NCBI RefSeq assembly: GCF_050908995.1
Contig: NC_135123.1
Span: 10,106,001-10,170,000, forward strand
Reading direction: 5' to 3'
Source: Andrena cerasifolii
Taxonomy: Eukaryota > Arthropoda > Insecta > Hymenoptera > Andrenidae
Length of the DNA stretch: 64,000 nucleotides
A program made the position numbers and the translations under genes. This document shows positions 12,901 to 27,800 of the stretch, one piece after another; position 1 is the first letter of the stretch; every line of letters starts with the position of its first letter. The notes under the pieces are model-generated. The model was not told where the DNA came from, made no database searches, and saw nothing but the letters and a program-made list of their open reading frames with translations.

Positions 12901-15827
12901 CGGAAAAGAAAATTGTTAAAAATGAAAGGATAGTAATAATGCGTGAGTAGGAATTAGGGCTAGGACTAGTTATTGAATGTTTCTATATTCGAATATTCGA
13001 GCAGTTCCAGTATTTAAATATTCATTTAATAAAATTCGGATATTATAATATAATTTTAAGAGTTCAATAATACGTGTGAAATGATTGTACAGTAGAAAAT
13101 ACCTTCCCCGTTATATGGTTACCTATAATAATTTGACCAATTGTTTTTATGGTACAAATGAAGTGACACAATATCAGAATATCAGTATGTTAAAAATAAC
13201 ACTTCTCTCGCCATAATATGCAAATTTTTCCAAAAATGAAAATGCCTGTTTATTGGTACACTTTGGCATTTATTTGGTGCGTTATTAGTGGGTCTACTAT
13301 ATATAAAACTAGCTTAAAGTACCCGGCGTTGCCCGGGTAAAACTTTGATTATCACAGAGTGTCAAGGGGGTGAAATAAGGGGAAAGGGGTGCCAGCGAAA
13401 AGGCGCGTGACTTCGTTACAAACTTAAAAAATAGAACGCCAGCACTCTTTTCTTGCCAAGGCGAACAAACTGATGTAACACACTTGTGGATACAGTTAAT
13501 GTTTCTTGAGAAAACGCATTTCAAGTATGCAACTTCAATTTTATATAATAGGATAGATATAGATTATAATATTCCAATACTACAATATTCGAGGAATATT
13601 CATGACTTGCAGGAATATTTGTAATATTCGAATACTGAATTATTCCACGAATATTTGTAATATTCGAATACTGAATAAGTCCACGAATATTTGTACCATT
13701 CGAATACCGAATTATTCCACGAATATTTGAAGTATTCAAATACTGAATTATTTCATGAATATTTGTAATATTCGAATACTGAATAATTCCATGAATATTT
13801 GAAGTATTCAAATACTGCATTATTCAAGAAATATTCGTGACGCTCGAGTACTTACGAAATATTCCAATACTGAATTATTCCACGAATATTTGTAATATTC
13901 GAATACTGAATTATTCCACGAATATTTGTACTATTCGAATACTGAATTATTCCACGAATATTTTTACTAATCGAGTACTGAATTATTCCCAGAATATTTT
14001 TACTATTCGAATACTGAATTATTCCACGAATATTTGTACCATTCGAATACCGAATTATTCCACGAATATTTGAAGTATTCAAATACTGAATTATTTCATG
14101 AATATTTGTAATATTCGAATACTGAATTATTCGAACGATATTCATGCCATTCGGGTACTCGCGAAATATTCTAATACTGAATTATTCCTATAGCCCCAGC
14201 CCTAGTACGAAATCCAATCGCTCGAATTCTAATTTGGCAAGCTAATTTAACAGCATAACATCCACAGCCACGGCTGGTGTTAAAATGACACGATGATCGT
14301 TACGATACGAACACCTTGCGGTAACAAGCCTGTATACAAATACGCGGCGGTATCGAGTGTATCACTCTATTAAATGTTTTTGTCGGGGGAGCCTGACATT
14401 GTTCAGTGGCCGCGCTACATCACACGATGAGAATGAATAGCAGGCCGATAAGAGCAGCCCTCGAAGCCAAAGAACAGAGCGTTTACTTTCTTGCATCCAC
14501 GGGGCGGCACTACAACGGCGTTCTTAGAGGGGCGTTATCTGATTTCTTCCCTGCCGTTTTAATTTGATGCAACGCCGGCTGCGTGCACGCAAACTCAATA
14601 CCTACGTCTCTCCATTTTCTTTTTTCTTGCCGCCGATTCTTGCACAGTTTACATTATACATAGCCATACACATATTATACAATCATATACAGGACACGGC
14701 GGAATTCGTGGTGCAACTGGAAACACGGCGATCATGGCCAACACGAGATCGTGCAGACAAATTATCTTCACGCGAGGCTTGGTTTACCGAAAATATCGAT
14801 TCTGAATTTTTGCTTGTTAAATATCGCGTCACTAATTACTGGAGTTCCTTCAAACTCACTAATTAAACGGACTGATAACGAGCGTTTTTTCGGCCATATT
14901 GGATCAGTAGAGAGATCCCCAAGATCGCGAATCTTCCTCCCACTGGATGCTTGTTCGTGGGCTCATCCTGTGAAACTCCGAACGAAAAGTGGAAGCGAAG
15001 AAAATTTATTCTCCAATCGAAGCACAGAACCGTATGCACAAGCCTGCGAGTGATTAAAAATTCAGAACACGCCAGCGTGTTATCAGATCTCTTTCACCCA
15101 TCAAGTGTATAGTGTTGGACACTATTTTTTGCCGATCGGTCGCGGGAAAAGTTAAACTAACAGCTGAAATCGCCTTCACGATCGAGGCATGAATTTTGAA
15201 ACATGTCGCCAAGACCGCTTTCAAAAGCATTAGAAAAACAATAATTTTATTACTTTCATATTTTTTATTTACTATAGAAACGTAGTTTAATAAATAGAAA
15301 AAAGTTTTATTCCATTACTATAATTCTTTTCGTCGCAATAAATTCCTGAAAATGCCGCAATGACCCCTTAACCCTTGCTATAAGTTTTCTAAAGTTGTAT
15401 GTAAATTTGATGTATCCAAATTGTTTTCTCTGTCTTGTTTACTTCTTACATGATTTTTAAGAAGTTTATATATGTCTTTTCTTGGGTATTTGTGTTTCAA
15501 TTAATGTATACATAATCATATATTCGGCAAAAAATAGTGGAGCCGATATTTCCAACGACTCGCCAAAAGTCTCTGATGAACTTGCGAATATTTAGAAATA
15601 AGCATCTAACAGTAGCACAGTGCCAATCGTTTACAAACTAGTAGATCTTCCGAGTGAATTGTCTCGGTAGCTAAGTCTCGTAGAGGGAGCAATGGGGTGG
15701 AATTTATTCCACACTTTCGACCTGGTTTTCTTGAAATATCACCCTGTTTTCGGTTTTATCGCCGTGAATTACGCCACATCCTGGGTACCTATATTGTATA
15801 ACTTACGTTATAGGTATATTACATATA

Positions 15828-15864
<37 letters not shown>

Positions 15865-18800
15865 CGTCATGTATCGTCCGACACGCTGCATATACACGGT
15901 GTACGCATAAACGAAGCATGCAACGAGTGCATCCGTGCATAAAGCATATCATATGCAACCCCTTAATTGTAAGAAACGATAAGGGGGAGGAAGCGTGGGT
16001 GTGATCTCGTGTAAATCAATTTTAATCGCGGCCCATTGGTTTTCCAGCGATCTGGAGAAGTACTTCGAATATCAGGGTCAGGACTACATTTGCTCGCGCC
16101 CCGATGACAACGGAATGCACTCTTGCAGCAACTTGCCCCCGCTCAAGTTCGGTGAGTACAACTTCGATATCCCCTGCTGATAGAATTTTTTATTTGTCTT
16201 TGATCGGGACGACCTCAACTTCGTCGAAACACTTTACTACTGACAAAGCCCCGAGGGAGCCATGTTGCGGCGCAGTAGAATCGAAGGCACTTTATTAAGC
16301 TCACTAAAGAAGCAGCGGATGATAGATTCCTCGATTCGCTATTGTTTCGTGGATAATAAAAATGGCACAAATGCTGATTCTTCCAGTTCGAACAAGCGCC
16401 TTTATGTGATTTTAAATCCGTCGAGGGTATAGTATGTTCGATTAAATGTTGAAGCGAATCGATGTTCTTTTTAACGTTAATTACTATGTTCGAAGTGATT
16501 GTGTTTTTGTAATTGGGAAATTTTGATCAGACATTCGCGATAGTTTCAGTATCAAACGACACGGGTGCTTATAGATATTCTACGCTCGGTGCCCATGTGT
16601 ATATGTTAGCGAAATATTGGAAAGCTTTAGAATTTTTATGTACCGGCAATAACGTTATATCGTCGAAATTTTTCGAGATAAATCTGCAACTTTAAAGTCT
16701 GCATCTCTTTCATTCAAATATTTTATATGGTGCATCCCTTTTAAATTTCAGTATTTTTCTCTCTTTCTGAAATTATGTAAAAAGAATTTCTCAGCGATGA
16801 ATATCGCCGCCGTGCTGCGGTGGAATGAGAATGTTGTGGCTATTCATGTTTTCTCGGTTTTAGGAAACGTAATCTGCAATAACACCGCGTTGCCCAACAA
16901 TAATGCAACGTTTATCACCAACGACACCTGCGTTAATTGGAATTACTACTACACAGAGTGCAAGGGTCAGGGTAACAATCCTTTCCAAGGAACGATATCG
17001 TTCGATAATATCGGTCTTGCCTGGGTCGCAATATTTCTTGTGAGTGCCCTACTTCTCTCACATTCAGAAATTGAAACTCCGCGCTAGCCAAATTCCTAGA
17101 TACATATCCAGCTCCAAAGTATATCCCCCAGAAATTGATGGAGCCATTGCTTCGGTCAGATAGTTTCCTCCCATTTTTGTTCACTTTTTTTTTGTTACCG
17201 AAGCATGTAGGTCAAGGAATGGTAACCCGACAGACTACTCGATTTATCATGGGATCCTTTGACCAGCACACTCGAGCCATCCTCGTTATAATTAATCATG
17301 AAATAAATATGACTAAAGTAAGGATGTTGCTGCAGGTAATCAGTCTCGAAGGATGGACAGACATTATGTATTACGTGCAGGATGCTCATTCCTTCTGGGA
17401 TTGGATCTACTTCGTCCTTTTAATTGTGGTAGGTGTCACTACTTTACTTCGCTCCGTGTTAAAATAATGGAATTTTCGAAGGGAAAGATTTGTCTAAATT
17501 AACGGGATCGAAGTTTTGTTGGAAAAATGTTTAAAGGATAATTAATATTATTGAAAGGAGAAAGAAATTAAATACTAGGTCGAGGTAGCTTAAAGACGAT
17601 TTTGGGAAAGGGATTTTATGATGTGCAGGCGTATTGAATATATAAGTCTTTGGATGGAAGGGGGACTTTGATTGAGTGTAAAAAATTTCGGTTACAGATT
17701 GGTTCCTTCTTCATGATTAATCTGTGCTTAGTCGTAATAGCAACACAATTCTCAGAAACGAAAAAACGGGAGATGGAGAGAATGCGATTGGAGAGGGCTC
17801 GTTTTCATTCGACGTCAACCCTCGCGTCCTCGACGAATACTTCGGAACCGACTACATGTTACGCGGAAATTGTCAAGTGAGTACCTGTAACATTCGCAGT
17901 GAAAACGTGTTGATATTATAATAGTGGCCAGAAGAAAGTTCAACCTGTGAACGATAACGAACATAAAATAGCTCTATTAGAAAGAATTGTGTGGAAAGAA
18001 TTCTTTAGGTTCATTTGTCAGAGTGAAATCTTATAAGCTATTTTTGACCCACTTCACACCATACTATTCGAATACATCAGTATTCGAAATTCGAATAATA
18101 ACATTCGAATACTCAAATATTCGAATAACAACATTCGAATACTCAAATATTCGAATAATAACATTTGAATACTCAAATATTCGAAGTTTTTCCTAGCATT
18201 CGAATACTTGTAAAATATTCGAATATTAAATTATTCGAATAGTCCCAGCCCTAGTACATATCACTTCTTACAAAATTGTAGCATTTGGTGGTTAGGGTGT
18301 TAGATAAAATAGATTATGAAATTCTAACGAGAAAGTCCCCATGCATGTTGCGAAACACATCGATCGCCCGTACTAAATGTAGCAGACAAAAGAGAAAATT
18401 CCAGAGGGTACATCTAAAAATGCACAATTTTCCGTAAATGGAACAGCTTAATTTTAGCAAGGTATTGATTTTCTTTGGCTTATTTTCGACATCTCCTGGC
18501 AATGCACGTAGCGCCAGTTCCATATACTTTCCTTTTTGGCTCGAGCTAATTCTCCAGCCTCATTTGCATCAAACGTCACATTATTTATTACAATGTTTAC
18601 TTTCATCGGTCGAAATATCTCGCTCAGCATCTCGTGTATAATCGATGATGGCATCCCTAATTCTTTTAACCATTATGTATTTTATTGTATTTTAGTTGTT
18701 TTGCAGAAATATCATATTAAGACATAAAAACACTTTTTATGGCAGAAAATTTCCCTGTATAGAAACCTTATGCATTGTACATGAAAATTTGATAGAAGTG

Positions 18801-21800
18801 ACTATTTAAGTTGTACAAATTATTCTTTCTCCACGATTTTTGTTTTGTACCTAGGGTTCATACAGAAACCGACTTCTGAAAATGCCGGTTTTCGAATTCC
18901 ATTATTCCCTAAAAAAAAAGTTTTTCTAAATAAATATTTGTACTTATTTTAAAAAATTTCAGTTTCCTTAATATTTATGGAATTACAAAAAAATAACAAA
19001 GTAAAATAGACTGCATACAAAACCAAATGAAAAAAACACTAAATCTTTTACAGTGGTACCAAATTACAAATCTTTAATCCATTTAGTATTTCTCTTCCAA
19101 AAGTATGAACTCACGAAGATTAGTTTTACAGTAAACTGTTACCTATTACGATATGCTTGTTTCCTAGGCGATTTCAACTAAAAATTGTAACGTTTTTAAT
19201 TAAATAATTAATTCATTTCTGCATATTAATTCTAGTATATAAAACCGGTTTTTTTAAATTTAGAAACCGGTTTGCGAATTTTACAAATTGATAAATGAAA
19301 ACCAACAAATTCTGCATGTACCCTTAGATGAACTTATATCACCATTAACACCCCTTAATTCAAATTTAGACTTGCATATTTATGTATGTACACGGAAACA
19401 ATACACACGTGCTGATACTCTTCGTTACTACACAGACTACCGGGGCCATTTATTATATCACCCACGGGTCTGCATGGTGTGCGCGACATCCATATCCCGT
19501 GTGATTGATAAAGTGGGGTATACCCAATTTATTTAACAGTAACATCTATCCAACACAAACAACAAGCAACCTATAAATACTAAACATGCGAAATACTCGA
19601 GCGACGCAACGAATTCTCCCAGTATCGCGGATCAATTTACTTTAGATTGCTGGATGGAATTATTCATGCGTTAATGGGATAAAGGGATCGTTCGTTCGGC
19701 TCGTCCGAGGGGAACTGCAATGTTACAGACGCGTGAGAGGTTGTGAGAATTAAGGGAGACCGAGTAGTTAAATTAGAAAATAAAACAAGAGTATGTTGAG
19801 CATCCACTCCTCGAGGGACGAAGGGGGTTAATGTGCTTGAAATTGTCTTTGCGTTTTCATGTGCTCGCGCCATGTATTCCCAGGTACATCGCGCACCTGT
19901 GGCGAAGGGGGAAGAGGAGGCTAATGAAGAGGTACCGTCTGTATTTATACAAAAGGCAGCAGAAACGTGAGCAGAATTTGCTTAAGGAACAGCAACAGCA
20001 CGGGCACCAATTTCGAGGAAGCGCCGTCGGTTCTGGTCCGAACCGGCTATCCGGGGGTGAGTGTTTTATACTACCCCTAAATGGGATTATTTGCTTAGGT
20101 TGCGCCCTTTCCTTACGACACCCGCCTTGTCTTGGATTTAGCATCGCTTTTGACATTTATTGGGCGAGGGGACCTTCAACAGTCCCTTATATTTCCCTGT
20201 CTTTCAACGATTTAAATAAGGTCCGCTATAGACGTGGAAGCTTAATTTAATTCACCTTACAAATTATGAATTACTGCTTCAAAATCTTTACACAAATTTG
20301 CGGATATTTATAGGAGGGCTTTTGAGAGCTTTGGGTTTTATTTGGGAAATCTTGGAAACGATAAAATTCCACTTGTTAACTAATCTATGGGTGCACGTTC
20401 AATTTCCAGCTGTTAAGTTCGTTTTATAAATTTAATTGGAGAGGCAGTTTATTGGGCAGGCGTGGAGTAATTGTTTAATTTTAAACGTGTTTCTCGACGA
20501 AATAAAAACTGACGTTGGCCCATGTATACTTTCGAACCTAGAATACACTCGATCGTGGGAGAGAAATGCATTTTCCACGCGAGCTTGGTTTAAAGAAAAA
20601 CAAGTATTCTTACATAAATGAAAACAAAGAATTTGTTTGCTTGGTAGCTGGTTTGGATCGGGAGTGCTTCTAGAAATAGTTTGGACTGCTACTAAGAAGT
20701 CGCATAGGAAAGGTTTAAGCAGCTTAAACAGTACACAAACCTTAAATCTGTTGACCAGAACGCTAGGGGGAATATGCGTTTATAATTCTTTTAATAGAAA
20801 TAATTCATGGTTACCATATTCTTCTTTCGGATGATTATTTGTATGATTTGCTTTTGAAAAATGCAATTCATAAACGAAGAAGATCAACGATAATATTGTT
20901 TAGGTTTAAAGATTTCTATATAGATACATTAAATATATTAATAATCAACGCATATTCGTGTTCTGAATATGCTTTTAGCATTATTGATATTTTATTAAAA
21001 CCACCTCTAAATAGTATTTCCTACTTTTAACTAGCACTACTATATTCACATATTTTGTAATAATTGAGGCATTTCGTTTAAATCGACTCAGGTATATTTT
21101 ATATAGTAGCTTTACTACTCGGCTTCGCCCGAAATTTAGATCCCTATCTTTTTAATATAATTACATTATTTTTTATTAAGTTATACTATAATGAAAACTT
21201 TGAAATCGATTTTCTTGAAATGGCATTTTGACGTATGTGCCCTTTTTCCATCAAATGCCTCAATTGTAATGTGTAATGACTTGAAAGGTACCTCAGAATA
21301 TATTGTTTAATATTCCATAGTTTCGATACATTCTGTGACCTCCACGTGCAAAGTATCCATCCTGGATCGGGGAGATCGATAAAGGGGGTGGTTTTAATGG
21401 AACCATGTACTAATTAGATTAATGCTGTTTAAACTTAAGTATTACTCGCCGAAACAACCGACAGTCGCTAAACACTCGAAAATTCTACCGTAAAATGCTC
21501 TCTATAGATGAAAACTAAACAACCACCCTTAAGGACTCACACCCACACACATCAAACATAAGCATAGCAAACTAGTGGTACTAATTCTCTCAAAGAGTTC
21601 TGTCACACACACAAAGGGACCTCAAAAGCATTTAATATTCCTGTGCATTTACTTACAGTTTTTCAAAATATTGCCCAACTGTCTTTGATACATTTTACCT
21701 ATTCTACAGAATTATTCAACTAACCTTAACTACACTGAATTTTACCAGAAACATGAATTTGAAAGGAAAGGAAACGTACCGAATGAACAGCAATATGTGA

Positions 21801-24800
21801 AATTTTTTTAGAATTTTGAAGATTCCCAAATTTGCTTAGGCCCCTGTCTATTTTAAAACTGTTGTCGTTTGTGATTACTCAGCAGACAGGAGAGTCCATC
21901 ACGGAAGATGTCCTCGGCTTCTGGCGGCCCTGGAGTACGCGGAGCAACAGCAGCAACAGGGGATCGGCAGTGGCGGTGGATCGCTCGCAGATTTCACAGC
22001 GAACAGCCCATCGGCGCAGGGTGCTATTATCACTACCGCCATTGCTAACAACAGCGGCAGCAATGGCAATTTGGCAATCGCACCCCGCGCCAGCCCCGAA
22101 GTGTCTGAAGCAGACATTTCGTCGAATATGTGCAATCGATTGGGCCTCCATCGGACGTCCTCGGTGTCTTGCAACGGGAGCGACAACGTTTTGTCGAACG
22201 CGACTGAAGCAAGCATACAGGTATGTGTTTTGAAAAAGCCCACCCGCTCTTAAGGCGAATTTACATGGTTCCCTTTGATTGAGCAACGCGGTTATGTACC
22301 CCATGAGAATTAAATTTCCGTTCGGAATAATATAGTTAGATTGGTGAAATTTGATAATTTCATAGATATAGTCCATAATTCGATTAATGCAATTTATACA
22401 CGTTTATGAATTCTAGTGATAGAGTCTTACCATGACGCTAGCAGTCGCAAAAAAGTTATGTCTAATTAAACTTCGATTCTATTATTAAAAATACCTCTTT
22501 GTTCAGCTTGTGTCCTACTGAAATCAACAGTGGTGTCATTGACTTAATTCGTGTAATTTATTTGTTCAGTATGAACATAAATTACAAAATTGCGATTTTT
22601 CTTTAATTTGCAAATACTTTAAATTTGACTTGTAAGATAGTGCATTTATAACTCAAAATTGCAGGCGTTCTGTTCCTCAACTTTCATGTTGTAATTTCCT
22701 TACAAATTAATGGTATTTACAGACAATTCTTGTTGGTTCTGGTGCTTCAACTATCCTACTATGGAATTGTATTGAAAAAATTCTGCGTACTTAACATTCA
22801 AAAAATGACTTTTTCCCCCAATTCAAACCACTGTGGCGTCCTACTACCTGAATTTTCTACCATTCGATTGTTTCGTTAGCCGAGTAGTGTAATACTTATA
22901 AATTATCTCCCCCTTATTAAAATTGCTTCTATTACCCGCAAAGCTAATTCTAGTGTAACAATTTAATATGACAGTTAAATTCTGAATTCGAAATTCGACT
23001 TGCATACTTGAAGCCGTGATTATGATTCAAGAGGACACACCTACATCAAGGCAAAAGCTTTTAGTGCCAACTACACAGAAAAAGCATCGGATGATCGAAC
23101 CAAATTGGGGAGTGATAAGGCTGGTCGTAAAATTAGCACGTGTTAGCGACCACGTGTTTTAAAGATGCTTGGAAGACAGATAGCCCCGATGCTATTTCGC
23201 TTTCAGGGGGTTTATGGCTGGATCAAGGCTAGGGTGGGGCCTTGACATAAGCCATGTGTGGCTACTAACTCAAAGTCACGCAGCCATCGCGTGTTAGCCG
23301 ATATTGTTTAGAGCGAGAGAAATTTTTCACTTTCTTCCTTAAGGATTTGGTCGTGGAACAGAGAAGGCGAGTGTGTATGTTCCCATTCGAAAATCAGCCT
23401 TACCAGTGACCGGAAAAAAAAACACAATTCCTATCACTAATAGCCTCTTACTAAACATCCTCCGCCACATTCTATACACTTCCTCTTCTCTCTGCTATTC
23501 GCGGCTGTATTTACCATAAAGCGCACTAGGCACAAGCTGGGGCACCACTCTCTATGGGACTACATTTTAAAACCTTACCCCTCGCAAATAATGTAAGAAA
23601 CTTCTTTTTAAAAATTCAATTCATAATATAAAAACTAGAAGCTATAAAAGACACACACATATAAAGACTAGTTTTTATTATAAGTATTTTTTTAAAATTA
23701 GAAAATTTCCTGAAGTTATGAGCATTTCAGTGGCGGCGAATGCGTGGTAAAAGCCGGCCACGCAGCGCAAACGTCAAACTTTCAAGGCGGTTTTCTCGAA
23801 ACAGAGTTCTTCAAATCGGAGGGACAAATATCTCGAAAAGTTATCCGATTCGATTGAAACTTTTTTTATTTTAAAGAATACACTTCTGTGCAGTGGAGAA
23901 GCCTCTAACATTTTACAAATTTTGAAAATTTGTATTTCTTAAAGGCGTGGAAATGACGAAGAACATGGGGGAAAAGTGATTTCAATCTTCAAGTGTGGTT
24001 ATTTTGTTTATAAATGTCTTTTTTGTAGTTTTCGAAGTTATGTCCACTAGGGAGTTTCTTATTTCAGACCAATGGTATAGTGAATCCCCAGTGCCATTTG
24101 CAACGAATAATTACAGAAAAAAATATACTTCTATAGTTTAAAACATTCTTAATACAGTGCAAATATTCCTATTAAATTATCTGCGATAGTTTTTCTTTAA
24201 TTAATTCCTAAAGATCGCCTATTTTTGAGCTCTAGATCGGAGCATCCCTTTAATACATGTTAAGTAATTGCCAATGTTCCCCCAGTTTACAGTACTATTT
24301 TCAACGGCTCGACTTTCAATTCTCGCACCCTTTGGCATGTCACTTTCAGACGAACAACGCGCTGCTGAGCCCGCCCTGCACCCACTATCGTAGAAGAAGC
24401 AGCGTGATGTTCAGCGATGTTGTGCTGTTGCACGGCAGCAACAGTGTCGGCAACACGTTACAAGGCGGCTCGACGGTGCCAGCAGGTGAACGGAACGTGT
24501 GCTCGAGCGAAAAGATGACGCAGACCGGTGACGGTAACGTTTGGTCGAGTCCCCTGGCCGACCACATACAGGTACGCACTACTGGCAAGCGGGCGCGCTC
24601 CTCGCCGAGCATGTCCACTGTACTCGCGTGATTTGTCATGTGCACGTGTCACCGCAGATGCAGGCGGACCTGAGCGGGAACGAGGCTATGACTTGCCAGG
24701 AATTACTGGCTCTAAGCGGGGCTCTAAGTGCCGCATTGCCAACGGGTCAGTTGGCGTTGGACTCCTTTCTGAATTCACTGACGAAAGGTAGGTGGTCGTT

Positions 24801-27800
24801 TCTCTGGCCAATTGACCTTGGTGTCGGAACATCCGACTGTTATGCATTTTAATCGCATTCGTGTTCGATGGATTATTTTCGCTCGGCACTTTGCCTTTCA
24901 GCTGTATGGTTAATTTGAATTTTTGTATATTCTGTTTTATAGGTAGGGGAATATAAGTAATGTATTATATTTACGCTGATTTTTTTCTTCATTTTTATAG
25001 ATGAGTGGTTTAAGTGTTTTAATTGATTACTTCCAGTTTCTGCAATTTTTCAATTTTAGTATTCGAGGTTACGCTTAGTGCTTAATTAACTTTTTGTACT
25101 TTTTATTCCACGGAGGTGGTCATTTTGGGTTCTAAGAGTCTCATATATGACATCCTGATTTTCCATGGTAGACTAATGTTGGGTATAGACTGATAATTCT
25201 TTTCGACGATATAAATGGTGTACCCCCTTTTTGGACAAACGGATAGTTGAGGAGACTAATTTAATTACAAATTATGAATACATATTTTACTTAATGCGAT
25301 ATAGTTTTACTTTCGGTAAGGTCTAACGAAAAAGTAAAATAGGATACGGGGATAGCGAAAATCGCGGTGGGATGTTTTACCGAAGTTCGGTGGAGGGTTT
25401 TAAAAAAAAAGAATACACTTTAGGGGATATTCAAAACACCAATTCCACCTCTGCATTACATTCTTCGCCCACCTAATTAAAAATACGGTATAATATGGTT
25501 TTCCAAATTGCAAGCCGGTAGCAAGCTAGTCAGTAAAGTACACGCGACAGCGAAATTTAATTCCGCGCGACAGCCAGTACGAAACATACCCAACCATGTG
25601 TCAGACCTAACCCAGTGAATTAGACACCCGATTTCGTGGGCGCACGTATACCGAGACATTTCTTTTTCCAGGCATAAGGGATCGACACATCACACTGGAG
25701 GATCATACACAATGGTTAACATCGGATATCGATAATTGCTCCTGTTGCTGCGAACTCCAGGGCAACGACCACTGGCCAGACGAGGGTGAGAAATGGGCCA
25801 AATCTTCTCGGGCGAAAAGATTCCTGAGGGCGTGCGGGACTCGTTGCGTCTGCTCGATACGGTGTGTAAGCCGGTCGATCAAGAAGCTGGTCGAACACAA
25901 ATACTTCCAACAGGGTATTTTAGTGGCGATTTTGATCAATACTTTGAGCATGGGGATAGAGTACCACAATCAGGTCAGTAATTTACGTGGCGCATACTGG
26001 AGACAGATATATCGTCTGTACATTATCAAGGGCGTCCAAGCATTTGCTCTTTGTTCTTGGGGGGACCTAATACAGACCTAGCTCAGGCAAATCGTATGGT
26101 GGCGGCAATCATGAGAATGTAGGAACCCGGGATCCCTTTTAGCCCTACTTACAAGAGAAGTTAGGCAACCCCAAAATTCAGAAAATTATGCAACTGTGTG
26201 TGCAAGTAGGGTAGTACATCCATAAGATAACCCTATCTTTTTTCCTGCTCTTGGCGATCTCCTCGCCTTCGCTCACAAGCATTGAAGGCACCTCCTCCGC
26301 GCAAGAGCAGAGTTTGGACGCCCCTGCTCTATACCATGCTTACTAGCGGCAGGAATAGAAAGACAGTTTTGAAATGTATGGTGTCCTTTTCCTGTTCGTC
26401 GGTCGACAGCCAGAGCAATTGACCGTAATGGTCGAGATAAGCAATATTGTGTTTTCCGCCGTTTTCGCCGTGGAAATGTTACTCAAGGTCATTGCGGAGG
26501 GCCCCTTCGGTTACATCAGCAACGGATTCAACGTCTTCGACGGGGTCGTTGTTGTGCTCAGGTACGACAGGTTCATTTTTTATCTAGTTTCTCGTTTAAA
26601 CATTGTACTGGGCGATGGATTTCGTTATTTATTGCTTGTCGCCAGCGGAGTATGAAAACGAAAAAGACAAGATGCTGTTGCGCGATAAAAAATTATTCAA
26701 ATAAATCTGCTGAAATTTATCGTTCATGTCGTTAGCTTGTTTTATCATGAAAACTAGTGAGAGTTAGTTGCAAATTCATTGACACGAAATGATTCTAAAA
26801 ATGTTTGCAAGGAAACAAAGAGTTGTGTATTATAATTGAAATTGTGATAATTGGTATTGCTATCCAAGCTAGATCACGCACAGCTAATTTTTAAAAACTC
26901 AAAAGCTATATCTAACAAAAATTATTTCATAAAATAAGTAAATAGGTGTTCGAGCGTTTAAGCCGATAAAAATTATTAAACATTTCATAGTGGCCGTGGG
27001 GTTTTAGTGGTTCAAAATCCCACAGTACCCTGGCGCCGGGGGGAATTCCCCTCTGGAGAGCGTTGGGGTGTCCTATGAGGATTTCCCCACGTTAAAAAAA
27101 AAATTACAAATTTCTTTGTTAACGTGGAGAAATTTTCAAAAGGCACCCCGGAGCCTCCAGAGGAGAATCCCCCGGGAGCGCCAGGGTAGTGTGGGATTCC
27201 TACCCACTAAAACCCCACAGCCGCTATGAAGTGTTTAATAATTTACATGTCTTACTATTATTAAGGCCTATTGCAGAGATGCACAGGGAGCCGTTTTTAG
27301 CGCCAAATGCACGTACACTACTGCGGTTCGCCTCACCGATTCTAACCTTAGCAACGGGACAGGCGGGTTGCTCGCAGCTAGGCGCTAAAAACGGCTCCCT
27401 GTGCACCCCTGGCCTATTGGCTTAAACGTTCGGTCATCTATTTACTTATTTCCGGCTTAGATCCATCGTGCCAAGGCTCATCGAAATCGATGTCTATCAG
27501 ACCCTGTCCTCCCCTTGTAACTCTGAACTTACTTTCCTCTCTGTGGAGGCGCTAATATCATGGAATCTTTAAAATATAATAACCATTCTGCAGCCTACTT
27601 TATCAACTAAAACAACACGCAGTAAACGAAACAAAAAGGAATGAAAGATTCACACGAATCTTAGCACCTCCTCCCCTCGCTCTCTCCTTAGTTGTGCGAA
27701 CACTTTTGAAACGACTGTACAAAGGAAATCTCATTCTTGTTTACCCAGTGTGATCGAAATCTGCCAAGCGTTCGTCGAGGAGAGAAGCGGCAGTTCCGGT

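Larger units (their letters stand above)
12955..14205. mobile_element. MITE with ATTCGAATA tandem array, carrying a nested insertion
   Basis: The left end TAGGGCTAGGACTA and right end TAGCCCCAGCCCTAG are inverted. The interior at both sides is ATTCGAATA-rich. A different element (about 13290..13555) appears to have inserted. The same CCCAGCCCTAG terminus closes the related copy at 18055..18257. Confidence 0.65.
4025..16047 (+). other. 12-kb intron of Ca-alpha1T
   Basis: It holds MITEs at 5331..5513, 5620..6308, 11098..11683, 12955..14205 (nested) and about 15217..15371, a CT microsatellite (6888..6931), TA microsatellites (about 7187..7268 and 15829..15860) and a GC-rich block near 8160..8700. 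No splice-consistent exon was seen between the two domain I exons. Short frames here lack homology or codon signal. Confidence 0.7.
26562..27748 (+). other. Intron of Ca-alpha1T with nested foldback and hAT MITE
   Basis: The central part (26951..27435) is a foldback repeat with a hAT-like MITE inserted in its right arm. The remainder is unremarkable. Confidence 0.75.

Noticed and set aside
13521..14145. Long open frames on both strands encoding repeated NIRGIIQYSN / NICTIRILNYST peptides, and a CRISPR-like look
   Set aside because: They come from the 36-bp tandem array whose core is palindromic. Units are contiguous with no spacers, and the genome is eukaryotic.
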